A stretch of 64,000 bases of DNA, taken from assembly GCF_040720935.1 (NCBI RefSeq), contig NZ_JBFDAE010000020.1, positions 14,186 through 78,185 on the forward strand, in the 5' to 3' direction. Numbering within the stretch: position 1 is the first letter of the stretch; every line of letters begins with the position of its first letter. Below are positions 53,474 through 63,971 of the stretch, piece by piece. Made by a program: the position numbers and the translations under genes. The DNA is from Jejuia sp040720935. Its GTDB lineage: Bacteria; Bacteroidota; Bacteroidia; Flavobacteriales; Flavobacteriaceae. The notes below the pieces were generated by a model. It was not told the origin of the DNA and did no database searches. It saw nothing but the letters and a program-made list of their open reading frames with translations.

Positions 53474-53513
53474 GAGCGGTTAAATTTTTAGTTTGGGACT
53501 AATTAATTTGAGA

Positions 53514-53543
53514 CAAATATATACAAAAATCTATGAAATGCAA
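53514..53543 (-). promoter_or_regulatory. Promoter of LamG copy B
   Basis: Reverse strand TTG (53543-53541), 19-base spacer, TATATTTG (53521-53514): perfect Bacteroidetes promoter. The leader contains the TTAGT-CCCAA-ACTAA hairpin (53487-53502). Confidence 0.8.
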
Positions 53544-53716
53544 TAATATCCGATGAAATACATTTTTTAATTATCTGAAAGCTTATGTTTAGTTCTTGTT
53601 ATGAATGAAAAATGAGAGGTGATTAAATACAAAAGAGTTATTCTTTACAAAAAATAATTTTTAACGTATTTTAGATGCTGAATTTTTTACTATTGAACAG
53701 CTTCAACTAAACAAAC

Positions 53717-55282
53717 ATGACAACACTTAAACATTTTATTTTACTACTTTCAATTTTAATTATTGGAATAAGTTGTAAAGACAAAGCGAAGGAAACGGAA
53801 AACACTTCTGATAAAGAAATCGCTAAAAAGCCAAATATAGTAATCATCTATCTTGATGATTTGGGGTATGGCGATTTAAGTTCTTATGGTGCAACACAGT
53901 TACAAACCCCAAATATTGATGCTTTGGCGTCCGGAGGTATAAAGTTTACAAACGGTTATGCATCATCTGCAACATGCACTCCCAGTAGATACGCATTGCT
54001 TACGGGAATGTATCCTTGGCGTAATAAAGACGCAAAAATATTACCCGGAACTGCACCGCTTTTAATTAACACAGCGCAACAAACCCTGCCCAAATTACTT
54101 AAAAAAGAAGGCTATCAAACCGCTATAATTGGTAAATGGCACTTAGGTTTAGGTAGTGGGGTGGTAAATTGGAATGAGCGCGTATCTCCAGGGCCAAATG
54201 AAGTTGGATTTGACGAATCTTATATTTTGGCAGCTACACAAGATCGTGTTCCGACTGTTTATATAGAAAATGGCCATGTTGTTAATTTAGATAAAAATGA
54301 CCCTATTGAAGTTGATTACAAAACTAATTTTGAAGGAGAGCCAACAGCAATTTCAAACCCAGAACTTTTAACAATGAAATGGCATCATGGTCATAATAAT
54401 AGTATCGTTAACGGTATTCCAAGAATTGGATATATGAAAGGTGGAGCAGCTGCTAAGTGGACAGATACCGATATGGCAGATCATTTTTTGGTAAGAGCAC
54501 AAGATTATGTGAAATCCCATAAAGACAAGCCTTTTTTCTTGTATTATGCAATGCAACAACCACATGTGCCAAGAACGCCACACCCAAGATTTGTTGGTAA
54601 ATCTGGAATGGGGCCAAGGGGAGATGTGATTTTGGAGGCCGATTGGTGTATTGGCGAATTCATGAAAACTTTAAAAGAAGAAGGAATTTTAGAAAATACT
54701 TTAGTTGTTTTTTCTAGCGATAATGGTCCTGTTTTAAATGACGGTTATTTTGATGATTCTGATACCAAGGTTGGAGATCACGATCCAAAAGGTGGTTTAA
54801 GAGGGGGTAAGTACAGCTTATTTGAAGCGGGAACCAGAGTACCATTTATTACCTATTGGGAAGGTACAATTAAACCAGGAGTGTCCGATGCCATTGTTTG
54901 CCAAATGGATTTATTGTCATCTCTTGCGGCACTTGTTGGGACAGAAGAGAATTCAACCGATAGTAAAAATTTATTAGACGAATTTTTAGGAAAAAGCGAA
55001 AAAGGAAGAGATCATTTAATCATTGAAGCAACTTCAAGAACAGCCCTTAGAAGTGGCGATTGGTTGATGATTCCTCCATATAACGCACCTGCTGTGAATA
55101 CTCAAGTTAATATTGAATTAGGTAATGCTAAAGATTATCAGCTTTATAATTTAAAAGAAGATGTTGGTCAACAACATAATGTTGCTGCATCAAACCCAGA
55201 AAAATTAGCTGAATTGGTTAAAACTTTTGAGGCTTTAAGAGGAAAGGGTCATGATGAAATACTGCAGTTAGAATTGAAGTAA
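53717..55282 (+). CDS. S1-family sulfatase, lipoprotein
   Basis: A 521-residue protein with lipobox IGISC (Cys about 22), so anchored to a membrane, with a charged linker. Metal site IVIIYLDDLGYGDLSSYG; sulfatase signature CTPSRYALLTG starts at Cys87, the residue to become formylglycine. Further family blocks: GKWHLGLG, YYAMQQPHVPRTPHPRF, FSSDNGPV, GKYSLFEAGTRVPF. It removes sulfate from a saccharide, probably of the galactan degraded by the neighbouring GH16 enzyme. It lies some 210 bases before a second sulfatase gene on the same strand. Confidence 0.92.
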   Translation: MTTLKHFILLLSILIIGISCKDKAKETENTSDKEIAKKPNIVIIYLDDLGYGDLSSYGATQLQTPNIDALASGGIKFTNGYASSATCTPSRYALLTGMYPWRNKDAKILPGTAPLLINTAQQTLPKLLKKEGYQTAIIGKWHLGLGSGVVNWNERVSPGPNEVGFDESYILAATQDRVPTVYIENGHVVNLDKNDPIEVDYKTNFEGEPTAISNPELLTMKWHHGHNNSIVNGIPRIGYMKGGAAAKWTDTDMADHFLVRAQDYVKSHKDKPFFLYYAMQQPHVPRTPHPRFVGKSGMGPRGDVILEADWCIGEFMKTLKEEGILENTLVVFSSDNGPVLNDGYFDDSDTKVGDHDPKGGLRGGKYSLFEAGTRVPFITYWEGTIKPGVSDAIVCQMDLLSSLAALVGTEENSTDSKNLLDEFLGKSEKGRDHLIIEATSRTALRSGDWLMIPPYNAPAVNTQVNIELGNAKDYQLYNLKEDVGQQHNVAASNPEKLAELVKTFEALRGKGHDEILQLELK

Positions 55283-55494
55283 TTCGAGAATTATTTAGTT
55301 TTAATAAAAGTTAATGAGACTGTCTGGATAACGGTTGATTTTATCTTTTACCGTATCAAATTCATATCTATAAATAAACGGCATAAAAACCACCATTCAA
55401 ATATATATGTTGCTTCATTATAATAGTTTGATTCCAAAACGTATATAATTCTGTTTACTTTTAAGATTTCAAATACATCCAAAACAAATCATCA

Positions 55495-57312
55495 ATGAAA
55501 TTTTATAAAAGCTTAGTAATAGCATCCTTGGTTTTACTAAGCTGTTCAAACAAACAAACCCAAAAAAAAGCAACAGCGCAAAAACCTAATGTTATTTTAG
55601 TCTTAACCGACGATCAAGGTTATGGAGATATAGGTGCTCACGGCAACAAAGTGATAAAAACTCCAAATATTGACCATTTTTATAATGAAAGTTATCACCT
55701 CACAGATTTTCATGTTGGCCCAACTTGTGCGCCCACGCGTTCTGCTTTAATGACGGGAAGATATGCAAACAGCGTTGGCGTTTGGCACACAGTAGGTGGT
55801 TGGTCTTTATTAAGGGAAGATGAAAAAACAATGGCGAATATGTTTGTTGAAGGTGGTTATGTTACAGGTGCTTTTGGTAAATGGCATTTGGGCGATAATT
55901 ACCCTTTTAAACCAGAACATAGAGGTTTTCAGGAAACTGTAATACATGGTGGTGGTGGTGTGTATCAAACGCCGGATTATTGGGGAAACACCTATTTTAA
56001 CGACACTTATTTTCATAATGGAACACCTCAAAAATATAAAGGCTATTGTACCGATGTATTTTTTAATGAAGCTATTGATTTTATAAAGGATAATAAAGCG
56101 CAACCCTTCTTTTGCTATATTTCTACCAATGCTCCTCATGGGCCTTATAATGTGCCTTTGGAATATTATAATATGTATAAAGATTTGAGCGAATCGGTTT
56201 TGGCAGATACTCAAAAACGATTTTATGGAATGATTACCAATGTGGATGATAACTTCGGTAAATTAAGAAAAACCCTCAAGGCATTAAATATTGCAGATAA
56301 TACCATCCTGATTTTTATGACGGATAATGGCACATCAGCAGGACACTACACTAAAAACGGAAAAGAAACAGGTTTTAATGCAGGCATGAGAGGTACTAAA
56401 GGAAGTGCATATGAAGGAGGACACCGTGTACCATTTTTTATCCATTGGAAAGATGGAAATATAGCAGAGGCCAAAGACATTAACGCATTAACTGCTCAAA
56501 TAGATATTCTGCCAACATTAGCAGAATTGTGTGGCATAGACTTGCCAAAAGATCATAAACCAATTGATGGTCAAAGTATAGTCTCCATGTTAAGAAACCC
56601 AGAACAAAAAAATGACCGGATGCTCATTACAGATTCTCAGCGTGTACAGGTGCCAGAAAAGTGGAGACATTCTGCTGTGATGCAGAACAAATGGCGACTG
56701 GTAAACGGCACAGAATTATATAATATTGAAGAAGATAATGGGCAGAAAAATAATATAGCTGAACAACATCCAGAAAGAGTTAAAGCCATGCGAGATTTCT
56801 ACGATGGTTGGTGGCAAAAAGTTTCGGTGGATTTTGATAAAGAAATTTATTTTAAGATTGGGGCTGAAGAAGAAAACCCAATAACGTTGACATCTCATGA
56901 TGTGCATGCACCGAATGGACAACAACCATGGAATCAGTCTTACATCAGAGAAGGCATGAAAGGTTCAGGATATTGGAGCGTAGATATCAAGGAAGAAGGC
57001 CATTATACAATTTCGTTAAGACGCTACCCGATAGAGTCTGGTTTAGCAATCGGAGCTGTCGTTCCACCAATAACAATTACTGATGTTCCAGGGATGGAAA
57101 AAGGACTTCCAGAAGGTGTCAACTTAAATTACGTAAAGGCATCCGTGAAAATTGAGCATCAAATTAACGAAACAATAAATGTTCTAGGAACTGATACATC
57201 AGTAGAATTTAACGTTCATTTAAAACCAGGAAAAACAAAACTGCATGCCAATTTTTTTAATGATACAGGTGAAGAGAATATTGCTTACTATGTTTATATT
57301 GAAAAAGTGTAG
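55495..57312 (+). CDS. S1-family sulfatase with C-terminal beta domain, lipoprotein
   Basis: A 605-residue protein with lipobox LLSC. Metal site VILVLTDDQGYGDIGAHG; signature CAPTRSALMTG from Cys78; FGKWHLGDNYP; STNAPHGPYNVP; FMTDNGTSAGH; and YEGGHRVPFF. After the sulfatase fold (to about 470) an extra 130-residue beta domain follows (GYWSVDIKEEGHYTISLRRYP...). That tail is typical of one S1 group whose members act on algal polysaccharides. Not obviously in one operon with its neighbours because gaps are about 200 bases. The exact sulfate position cannot be predicted. Confidence 0.92.
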   Translation: MKFYKSLVIASLVLLSCSNKQTQKKATAQKPNVILVLTDDQGYGDIGAHGNKVIKTPNIDHFYNESYHLTDFHVGPTCAPTRSALMTGRYANSVGVWHTVGGWSLLREDEKTMANMFVEGGYVTGAFGKWHLGDNYPFKPEHRGFQETVIHGGGGVYQTPDYWGNTYFNDTYFHNGTPQKYKGYCTDVFFNEAIDFIKDNKAQPFFCYISTNAPHGPYNVPLEYYNMYKDLSESVLADTQKRFYGMITNVDDNFGKLRKTLKALNIADNTILIFMTDNGTSAGHYTKNGKETGFNAGMRGTKGSAYEGGHRVPFFIHWKDGNIAEAKDINALTAQIDILPTLAELCGIDLPKDHKPIDGQSIVSMLRNPEQKNDRMLITDSQRVQVPEKWRHSAVMQNKWRLVNGTELYNIEEDNGQKNNIAEQHPERVKAMRDFYDGWWQKVSVDFDKEIYFKIGAEEENPITLTSHDVHAPNGQQPWNQSYIREGMKGSGYWSVDIKEEGHYTISLRRYPIESGLAIGAVVPPITITDVPGMEKGLPEGVNLNYVKASVKIEHQINETINVLGTDTSVEFNVHLKPGKTKLHANFFNDTGEENIAYYVYIEKV

Positions 57313-57468
57313 CTATAGGTGTTATCAAAATTCAAAAATAGTTTTGAATGATTTTAAGCACAAACTACTTTTGGACAAATAAAATTAACATATGGTTTTA
57401 ATTAAGTTATTAATGTTTTTTCCAGATTAATCACTACAAAATATTTACCTTAGACATTAATTAAGTAA

Positions 57469-57476
57469 TATATTTG
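57469..57476 (+). promoter_or_regulatory. Promoter -7 box for the second HTCS gene
   Basis: TATATTTG, a perfect -7 box, 26 bases before the ATG at 57502. The TTTA at 57444 could be a weak -33 box with a 21-base spacer. Confidence 0.5.
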
Positions 57477-57501
57477 AGTAAAGCCTCTATTGGCATTTAT
57501 T

Positions 57502-60500
57502 ATGTACAAAAAAAAATCAATTTTTAAATTCTTGGTCCTTCTTTGTTTATGTTGTTTTCATAATATAATAGTCGCCCAGAATTCTATTTATTTTCATCAT
57601 TTAACGACTGATAATGGATTGTCTCAAAACGACGTGAATAGTATTTATCAAGACAATCAAGGTTTTATGTGGTTTGCCACTCACGATGGTCTAAATAAAT
57701 ATGATGGGTACGGTTTTACGGTTTATACACCAGACTCCAATAACCCAAAAAGCATAAACAGTAATTTAATTTTCGAATTGACTGCTGATACTACTGGAAA
57801 CTTATGGTTGGGAACTACAGGAAACGGATTGAATTATTTTGATAAATCTTTAGAAACGTTCACTCATTTTACACATGAAGAAGGTAATGCAAATAGTTTG
57901 AGCAGCAACCATATAAATGATCTTTATTTAGATAACAAAAACAAATTGTGGATTGCAACTAATAATGGGTTAAACCTGTTAGATCTTGATAAACCGTTAG
58001 AATCGAATAATTTTCAGCATTATAACCTACGCCAGGAAGAACTGATTTCGGATTCCGATAAAAAAATAGTGTTCTCAATTTTTGAAGATAGTAAAAATCA
58101 ATTATGGGCTGGAGGTTCAGTTGGTTTATATAAACGCTCCAGAGACAATAATGGCGATATTTACTTTAGATCAATTAATAAAACTATTGGTTTGCCAAAC
58201 AGAAATGTGAAAAGTATAAATGAGGATGTATTTGGGCGTTTACTTATCGGGACAGGCTCTGGATTGTATTTGCTTGAAGAAAATGGCGCATCTCATAAAG
58301 TGAACTTGATTTCAGAAGGGGTTTTTAATGTGGTAACCATTAAAGAAAACCACATTTGGGCAGGAACAAATAATGGACTGTTACATTTTGAGAGTACGAG
58401 CAAAGACCGTAATCCTGAATTTAAAGAAAGGTATGCCTATGACCCTAGAAACCCGAATAGCCTAAGTAAGAACATCGTTGAATCTTTGTTTATAGATGAT
58501 ACAGGTATTGTTTGGGTTGGGACTAATGGAGGAGGGGTTAATAAATTTGATCCAGATCGGAAAAATTTCAGACATATTAGAAAAACATTAGACCCTAAAA
58601 GTCTGAGTTACGATAAAATAAGGGCCATGTTTGAAGATAGCAATGGCACTTTATGGATTGGAACTGAAGGTGGCGGATTAAACATGCTCCTTAAAGAGGA
58701 CATTAAAGATTACTATAGTAATTTCAAAACCTTTAAGACCATTTCAAATCCGTTTGCTTTAGAGGAGGTAAAAAAAGGAACTGTTAAAACGCTATTTATA
58801 GGTGCAGAGTCTGCACCAGGTGGATTGTTTATGCTAGACATTTCAAACCCAAGGCGCATAAGCGAAAAAGACATTAAAAAGGAAAAAGATATAACCCATG
58901 GTGTTTTTTCAATTTTAGAGGACAGCCATAAAAACGTTTGGATTGGCACCTACAATGGCGGGATTTATCGTTGGTTATATCAAGGCGAAAATTTACCTTA
59001 TAAAAAAGATATCCTTTTATATTCTAAAGAAGATTCTACAAGTATTTCAAGTAATATTATTCGTAATATTCATGAGGATAGTAAAGGTCATATTTGGTTT
59101 GCAACAAGTAAAGGTCTAAGTGTATTGCCACCAAAGGAAATTTCAAATGATACACCGAAATTCCGAGTTTATACCCATAAGCCTTCAGATAACAAGAGTA
59201 TCAGTCATGACTATATATTAGAATTGTATGAATCCAGCAAGGGCGTTATGTGGATTGGAACTTTTGGGGGTGGTCTAAACAAATATGTTCCAGGTTTAAA
59301 TGGAACTTCCGGTCATTTTATAACCTATAACGACAAAGATGGACTTCCTAATAACGTTATAAAAGGCATTTTAGAAGATGATGATAACAACTTATGGATC
59401 TCTACAAACAAAGGGCTTTCTAAATTCAATACCGAGAAAGCGTCTTTTAAAAATTATGATGTCAACGACGGTTTACAAAGCAATGAGTTTCAGGAACTGG
59501 CACGTTTAAAGCGCAAAAACGGTGAGTTGCTTTTTGGGGGTATTAATGGGTTTAATGTGTTTTATCCAGAAGAAATTTTGGATAATACTTATGAGGCAGA
59601 AACTGTAATTACTGACCTTTCAATATCAAACAAACCTGTTAAAATAGGAGAGGAGGTTAATGGGCGAGTGCTCTTAAATACATCAATAAATAACATACAG
59701 GAAATTAAGCTAAAGTATAGCGAAAACAGTTTTTCTTTTGAGTTTGCTGCTCTGCATTATGCCGCGCCTTTAAAAAATCAATTTGCCTACATGTTGGAAG
59801 GTTTTGACGAGGATTGGATTTTTACATCTTCAAAAAAACGATTTGCGACCTACACAAACATTAGTCCTGGAGATTACGTGTTAAAAGTAAAAGCATCCAA
59901 TAATGATGCCATATGGGATTCTACACCTTCAGAATTAAAAATTAAAATTACACCTCCATTTTATCTTACCAATCTGGCTTATGTTATTTATGGTCTTTTA
60001 ATTATTTCGGCACTAGTTTTATATAGAAAATTCACGATTATTAAAACAACAAAGAAGCACCAATTAGAACTAGAACATTTAGAAAATGAAAAAAACGAAG
60101 AATTACAATGCATAAAACTTGAGTTTTTTACCAACATTTCCCATGAGTTTAGAACCCCCTTAACGCTTATAAATGGCCCTATTGAATATTTACAGAATTG
60201 CGACAAGGATTTATCCCATAAAGAAAGGCAAGTACAGTATGCACTGTTACAAAAAAATTCAAGCTACCTCATGCGTTTGGTAAATCAATTGTTGGATTTT
60301 AGAAAAATTAGTCAAGGAAGAACGCGATTGGTGGTTCGTAAAAGCAATATTGTTACTTTTATTAAAGAAGTTGGTGAACCCTTTCAGTTTTTAGCACATA
60401 AACAGTTTATACAGTTTCAAATAAATACTTCAAATGAAAATTTAAAAACTTGGTTTGATCATGATGCTTTAGAAAAAATGGTGAATAATTTATTGTCCAA

Positions 60501-61722
60501 TGCTTTTAAATTCACACCAGAACAGGGTAAGATAACCGTTGAGATTTCCGAAGAAAACGATAATGTCTATTTAAAAAATGTTGTAATTAAAGTTATAGAT
60601 TCTGGAAAGGGTATCCCTGAAAATAAAATGGAGACTATTTTTGAAAGGTTTTATACTGCTGAAAATACCGATAAAAAAAGCCCTGAAGGTGCTGGGATTG
60701 GGTTAGCCTTCACAAAAAACCTTGTGGAGCTTCATAGAGGTGCTATTCAGGTAACAAGTAAAGAAAATGAAGGCACTACATTTATAGTTAAGCTTCCTGT
60801 GAACAAGGAGGCCTATTTAAATATTCCGGAAATTGTTTGTAAAGAAGAATCTGATAGTGATTTTCTGATGAGAACTTCTGAAAAAGAATCGTATGCAATT
60901 GGTATTAATGACGATTTATTAGATGGAAAATTAACAAAATCAAGATCCAAACTACCTATTTTATTGATTGTGGACGATAATCCTGATATAAGGATTTTTG
61001 TCAGTGAAGTACTAAAAAAAGACTATAAGATATATGCGGCAGAAAATGGTAAAGAAGGTTTTACCATGGCGCTAAGAACAATGCCAAATATTATAATTGT
61101 AGATATAATGATGCCAGTAATGGACGGTTTGGAATTATGCGAAAAACTAAAAACAACAAATACAACCAGTCATATTCCAATAGTACTTCTAACTGCAAAA
61201 ATCTCTCAGGAAAGCGAACTTGAAGGGCTTAAAAATGGCGCGGACACATACATTAGAAAGCCTTTTGATACAGAAATATTAAAAGTAAAACTAAAAAATA
61301 TTATAAAAGATAGAGATATATTAAGGCAGCGTTTTAACCGAAAAATAAATCTTCAGCCTAAAGAAGTAACGGTAACCTCTAGCGACGAACGTTTTTTAAA
61401 ACAAGCCATTGAAATTGTTGAAAAACACATGATGAACACCGATTTTAGTGTGGAGATGTTAGTAAAGGAAATGAACCATAGCCGTAGTAACTTATACTTG
61501 AAACTTAAAGAAATCACGGGGTTATCATCTAGTGAATTTATTAGGAATATTCGTTTAAAGAGAGCGGTGCAATTGTTGGAACAGAGTGATTATTCGGTCA
61601 AGGAAATTATGTACATGACAGGTTTTAATACAGCGGCCTATTTTTCTAAATGCTTTAAAAGGCAGTTTGGTGTTATTCCAAGCGAATATGTGAGGCAAAA
61701 AGATAAGAATAATGAAGCTTAA
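57502..61722 (+). CDS. Hybrid two-component system regulator (HTCS), second copy
   Basis: 1406 residues from ATG 57502 (MYKKKSIFKF); a TTG four codons earlier is less likely. Layout equals the regulator at 24268: signal peptide, Reg_prop propeller repeats, Y_Y_Y domain, membrane helix, kinase with His881 in the standard box NISHEFRTPLT, HATPase (GAGIGLAF), receiver with Asp1201 (VDIMMPVMDG), and AraC-type helix-turn-helix ending SEYVRQKDK. Identity with the first copy is high over the full length, highest in the kinase and DNA-binding parts. It likely controls the sulfatase/GH16 cluster around it and may share DNA targets with the first copy. Confidence 0.94.
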   Translation: MYKKKSIFKFLVLLCLCCFHNIIVAQNSIYFHHLTTDNGLSQNDVNSIYQDNQGFMWFATHDGLNKYDGYGFTVYTPDSNNPKSINSNLIFELTADTTGNLWLGTTGNGLNYFDKSLETFTHFTHEEGNANSLSSNHINDLYLDNKNKLWIATNNGLNLLDLDKPLESNNFQHYNLRQEELISDSDKKIVFSIFEDSKNQLWAGGSVGLYKRSRDNNGDIYFRSINKTIGLPNRNVKSINEDVFGRLLIGTGSGLYLLEENGASHKVNLISEGVFNVVTIKENHIWAGTNNGLLHFESTSKDRNPEFKERYAYDPRNPNSLSKNIVESLFIDDTGIVWVGTNGGGVNKFDPDRKNFRHIRKTLDPKSLSYDKIRAMFEDSNGTLWIGTEGGGLNMLLKEDIKDYYSNFKTFKTISNPFALEEVKKGTVKTLFIGAESAPGGLFMLDISNPRRISEKDIKKEKDITHGVFSILEDSHKNVWIGTYNGGIYRWLYQGENLPYKKDILLYSKEDSTSISSNIIRNIHEDSKGHIWFATSKGLSVLPPKEISNDTPKFRVYTHKPSDNKSISHDYILELYESSKGVMWIGTFGGGLNKYVPGLNGTSGHFITYNDKDGLPNNVIKGILEDDDNNLWISTNKGLSKFNTEKASFKNYDVNDGLQSNEFQELARLKRKNGELLFGGINGFNVFYPEEILDNTYEAETVITDLSISNKPVKIGEEVNGRVLLNTSINNIQEIKLKYSENSFSFEFAALHYAAPLKNQFAYMLEGFDEDWIFTSSKKRFATYTNISPGDYVLKVKASNNDAIWDSTPSELKIKITPPFYLTNLAYVIYGLLIISALVLYRKFTIIKTTKKHQLELEHLENEKNEELQCIKLEFFTNISHEFRTPLTLINGPIEYLQNCDKDLSHKERQVQYALLQKNSSYLMRLVNQLLDFRKISQGRTRLVVRKSNIVTFIKEVGEPFQFLAHKQFIQFQINTSNENLKTWFDHDALEKMVNNLLSNAFKFTPEQGKITVEISEENDNVYLKNVVIKVIDSGKGIPENKMETIFERFYTAENTDKKSPEGAGIGLAFTKNLVELHRGAIQVTSKENEGTTFIVKLPVNKEAYLNIPEIVCKEESDSDFLMRTSEKESYAIGINDDLLDGKLTKSRSKLPILLIVDDNPDIRIFVSEVLKKDYKIYAAENGKEGFTMALRTMPNIIIVDIMMPVMDGLELCEKLKTTNTTSHIPIVLLTAKISQESELEGLKNGADTYIRKPFDTEILKVKLKNIIKDRDILRQRFNRKINLQPKEVTVTSSDERFLKQAIEIVEKHMMNTDFSVEMLVKEMNHSRSNLYLKLKEITGLSSSEFIRNIRLKRAVQLLEQSDYSVKEIMYMTGFNTAAYFSKCFKRQFGVIPSEYVRQKDKNNEA

Positions 61723-61990
61723 TAATTTTTCATAAGTGTTTGAAAAAAATAAAAATATTACCTTATTATAAAACTCCGTGAGTTTAGGTTTTCAGATTGA
61801 TGTAATGATACATCATGTGTTTTGTTATAATTTATGCTACTAATTAGTCATTTCTCAAGTCATGCCTTTTGTAGTATTGGTGAGTAGTTAATCTAAAAAC
61901 CATATGAGATACTAAAAAACATATTCCATTTATAGCTTTAACAGTTAAAATGTAATTTTGAAGAGGTGATTACCTAAATTCTTTTTTGCT

Positions 61991-63868
61991 ATGAAATATT
62001 TTCTCCTTTTAGTAGTGTTCATTTCTATTCCTTTACTTTCAAATAGCCAGCCGCCAGAACCACCAACTGGCTTTCGATGGGTCTTATACGATCTATATTC
62101 TGATGAATTTAATGGTACGGCTTTAGATATTACTAAATGGAAAAATAGTTTTACGGGATGGCAAGGTAGAGTACCTGCTAAGTTTGAGCCAACAGCGGTA
62201 AGTGTTCAAGGCGGCAATATGCAAATTAAAAGTGGTAAGTATGCCACGCCGCAAGGTGCTTACACCATGTATGGAGGTGCTGTGACTTCATTAAAGGAAA
62301 CTGCATATTTTGGCTATTATGAATGCCGATTTAAAACCTCTAAAATACCTATGTCAACAACGTTTTGGTTGTCAAATAGTAAACAAGATTATACACCCAC
62401 GCCATGCGCAACAGATAGATATAGTCAGGAATTGGACATTGTGGAAGCTGTAGGAGAGCCTCATGGTAATGTTGGTTTTAAACAAAGAATGAAGTCTAAC
62501 ACCCATCACAGGTATGTTGCCTGTGGGGCTTCGGAAGAAACGTTTTATTCTAACGGTACGGAATCTGAATTGTTAAGCTCTGAAGTTTGGGAAGATTACC
62601 ACACTTACGGCATGCAATGGCATGATACACAATCGGCAACTTTTTATTCGGATGGAAGGTTAGGGGATACGGTTTTATTTAATACAACTATTGATGCAAA
62701 TCCGTTTGATAGACCCATGTTTATGGCAATGGTTACCGAAACATACGATTGGTTAACCCCTTATCCAACAGATTCTGAATTAAATAATGATGCCATAAAC
62801 ACGGCTTATTATGATTGGGTGAGAAGTTATAGATTGGTACCCATTTTTGATCCTGAGCCTGTAAATGCCGCCGATGGTTTAGAGAATGCCGATTTTGAAT
62901 TTGGTAATTTAACCAATTGGACAGGTTGGGGAGGTACCATAAGAACCGTTAGCACTACCGATCCTTACGAAGGAACTTATGCGGCTCATATTAAAGGTGC
63001 AGGAGCACATGAGCGTATCGTAACCTTAAAGCCCAATACCACCTATTTGTTAAAATCTTATATAAAAGTTTTGGGAGGTAAAATGATTTTTGGAGCTAAA
63101 GAAAATAATGTAGCTGGAACTGTGTTGGGCGTGACGAATAATATTACCAACCCTACTTATCAGCAAACTGTTGTAGAGTTTACAACAGGTACAGAAACCA
63201 ACATAAAATTTTACTTTTTTGCGCAAACAACCAACGATGAAGCTTATGGCGATAATTTTGAAATTATAGAAAAAAATCCACCGGCAAAAGCTTCAGTTTT
63301 TACTGAGGATATTAATTTCAATTCAACACCTATCCTATCGAATGCCACTCAAACATTAACCGTTTCGTACAACTACAAAGCGAATTTAAACAGGGATATT
63401 AAATTTCATGTGTTTGATTCAGGAAGCAATGAAGTTTATTCAACCACTATAGATGGTTTAGAAGGCTATGGCAATCATGAAGTAACACTCTCGTTAGGAA
63501 GCACCTTACCAAATGGCAGCTATACTGTTGTTGCAGACCTTAGACCTCAAGGGGGTAGTGACGCTCAAGTTATAGATACAGTTACTAGTTCTCAATTGAC
63601 ACTTTCAGTAGCGAATTTTGAAAAAGAAGATTTTAAAATCCAATTATATCCAAATCCTGCGACTAATTTAGTACATATAAAAACAGAAGCATTGCAAGGA
63701 AAAACTAAAGTTTATATGTATGATATTTTAGGGCAGCTTGTTTTGAAAACCGAATTTGAAACTCATAAATTTGATTTAGATTTAAGTTCAATCCCTAATA
63801 AAGGAATGTATTTTGTTGTTTTGAGAAATAATGAAAAAATTTCGTCTAAAAAGTTAGTTGTCAATTAG
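61991..63868 (+). CDS. GH16 beta-agarase/beta-porphyranase with CBM and T9SS tail
   Basis: A 625-residue protein. Signal peptide to about residue 19. GH16 catalytic domain at about 22-285 with the motif ELDIVE: Glu147 nucleophile, Asp149 helper, Glu152 acid/base. FGYYECRFKTSK and TTFWLSNS fit agarase/porphyranase groups. A CBM4/9-like jelly roll occupies about 298-430 (NADFEFGNLTNWTGWGG...GDNFEII), an Ig-like domain about 435-545, and a T9SS sorting domain 550-625 (IQLYPNPATNLVHIK...KKLVVN). It cuts internal beta-1,4 links in red-algal galactan outside the cell. Porphyran is favoured because sulfatases are nearby, but agarose is possible. Confidence 0.88.
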   Translation: MKYFLLLVVFISIPLLSNSQPPEPPTGFRWVLYDLYSDEFNGTALDITKWKNSFTGWQGRVPAKFEPTAVSVQGGNMQIKSGKYATPQGAYTMYGGAVTSLKETAYFGYYECRFKTSKIPMSTTFWLSNSKQDYTPTPCATDRYSQELDIVEAVGEPHGNVGFKQRMKSNTHHRYVACGASEETFYSNGTESELLSSEVWEDYHTYGMQWHDTQSATFYSDGRLGDTVLFNTTIDANPFDRPMFMAMVTETYDWLTPYPTDSELNNDAINTAYYDWVRSYRLVPIFDPEPVNAADGLENADFEFGNLTNWTGWGGTIRTVSTTDPYEGTYAAHIKGAGAHERIVTLKPNTTYLLKSYIKVLGGKMIFGAKENNVAGTVLGVTNNITNPTYQQTVVEFTTGTETNIKFYFFAQTTNDEAYGDNFEIIEKNPPAKASVFTEDINFNSTPILSNATQTLTVSYNYKANLNRDIKFHVFDSGSNEVYSTTIDGLEGYGNHEVTLSLGSTLPNGSYTVVADLRPQGGSDAQVIDTVTSSQLTLSVANFEKEDFKIQLYPNPATNLVHIKTEALQGKTKVYMYDILGQLVLKTEFETHKFDLDLSSIPNKGMYFVVLRNNEKISSKKLVVN

Positions 63869-63910
63869 GTATAAACTGGCACTAACCCATAAAGTGTGTA
63901 AGTTTCAAAA

Positions 63911-63944
63911 AACTCAGGATTGAATTCAATCCTGAGTTTTTTAT
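63911..63944 (+). terminator. Terminator after the GH16 gene
   Basis: AACTCAGGATTGAA meets its exact complement at GAATTC, giving a 28-base palindrome, then a T run. Confidence 0.88.
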
Positions 63945-63971
63945 TTTATTAACTTTAAATTTTACACACTT

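Noticed and set aside
57490..57501. TTG start four codons upstream of the second HTCS
   Set aside because: The ATG at 57502 gives a normal lysine-rich signal peptide start, so the TTG is not needed.
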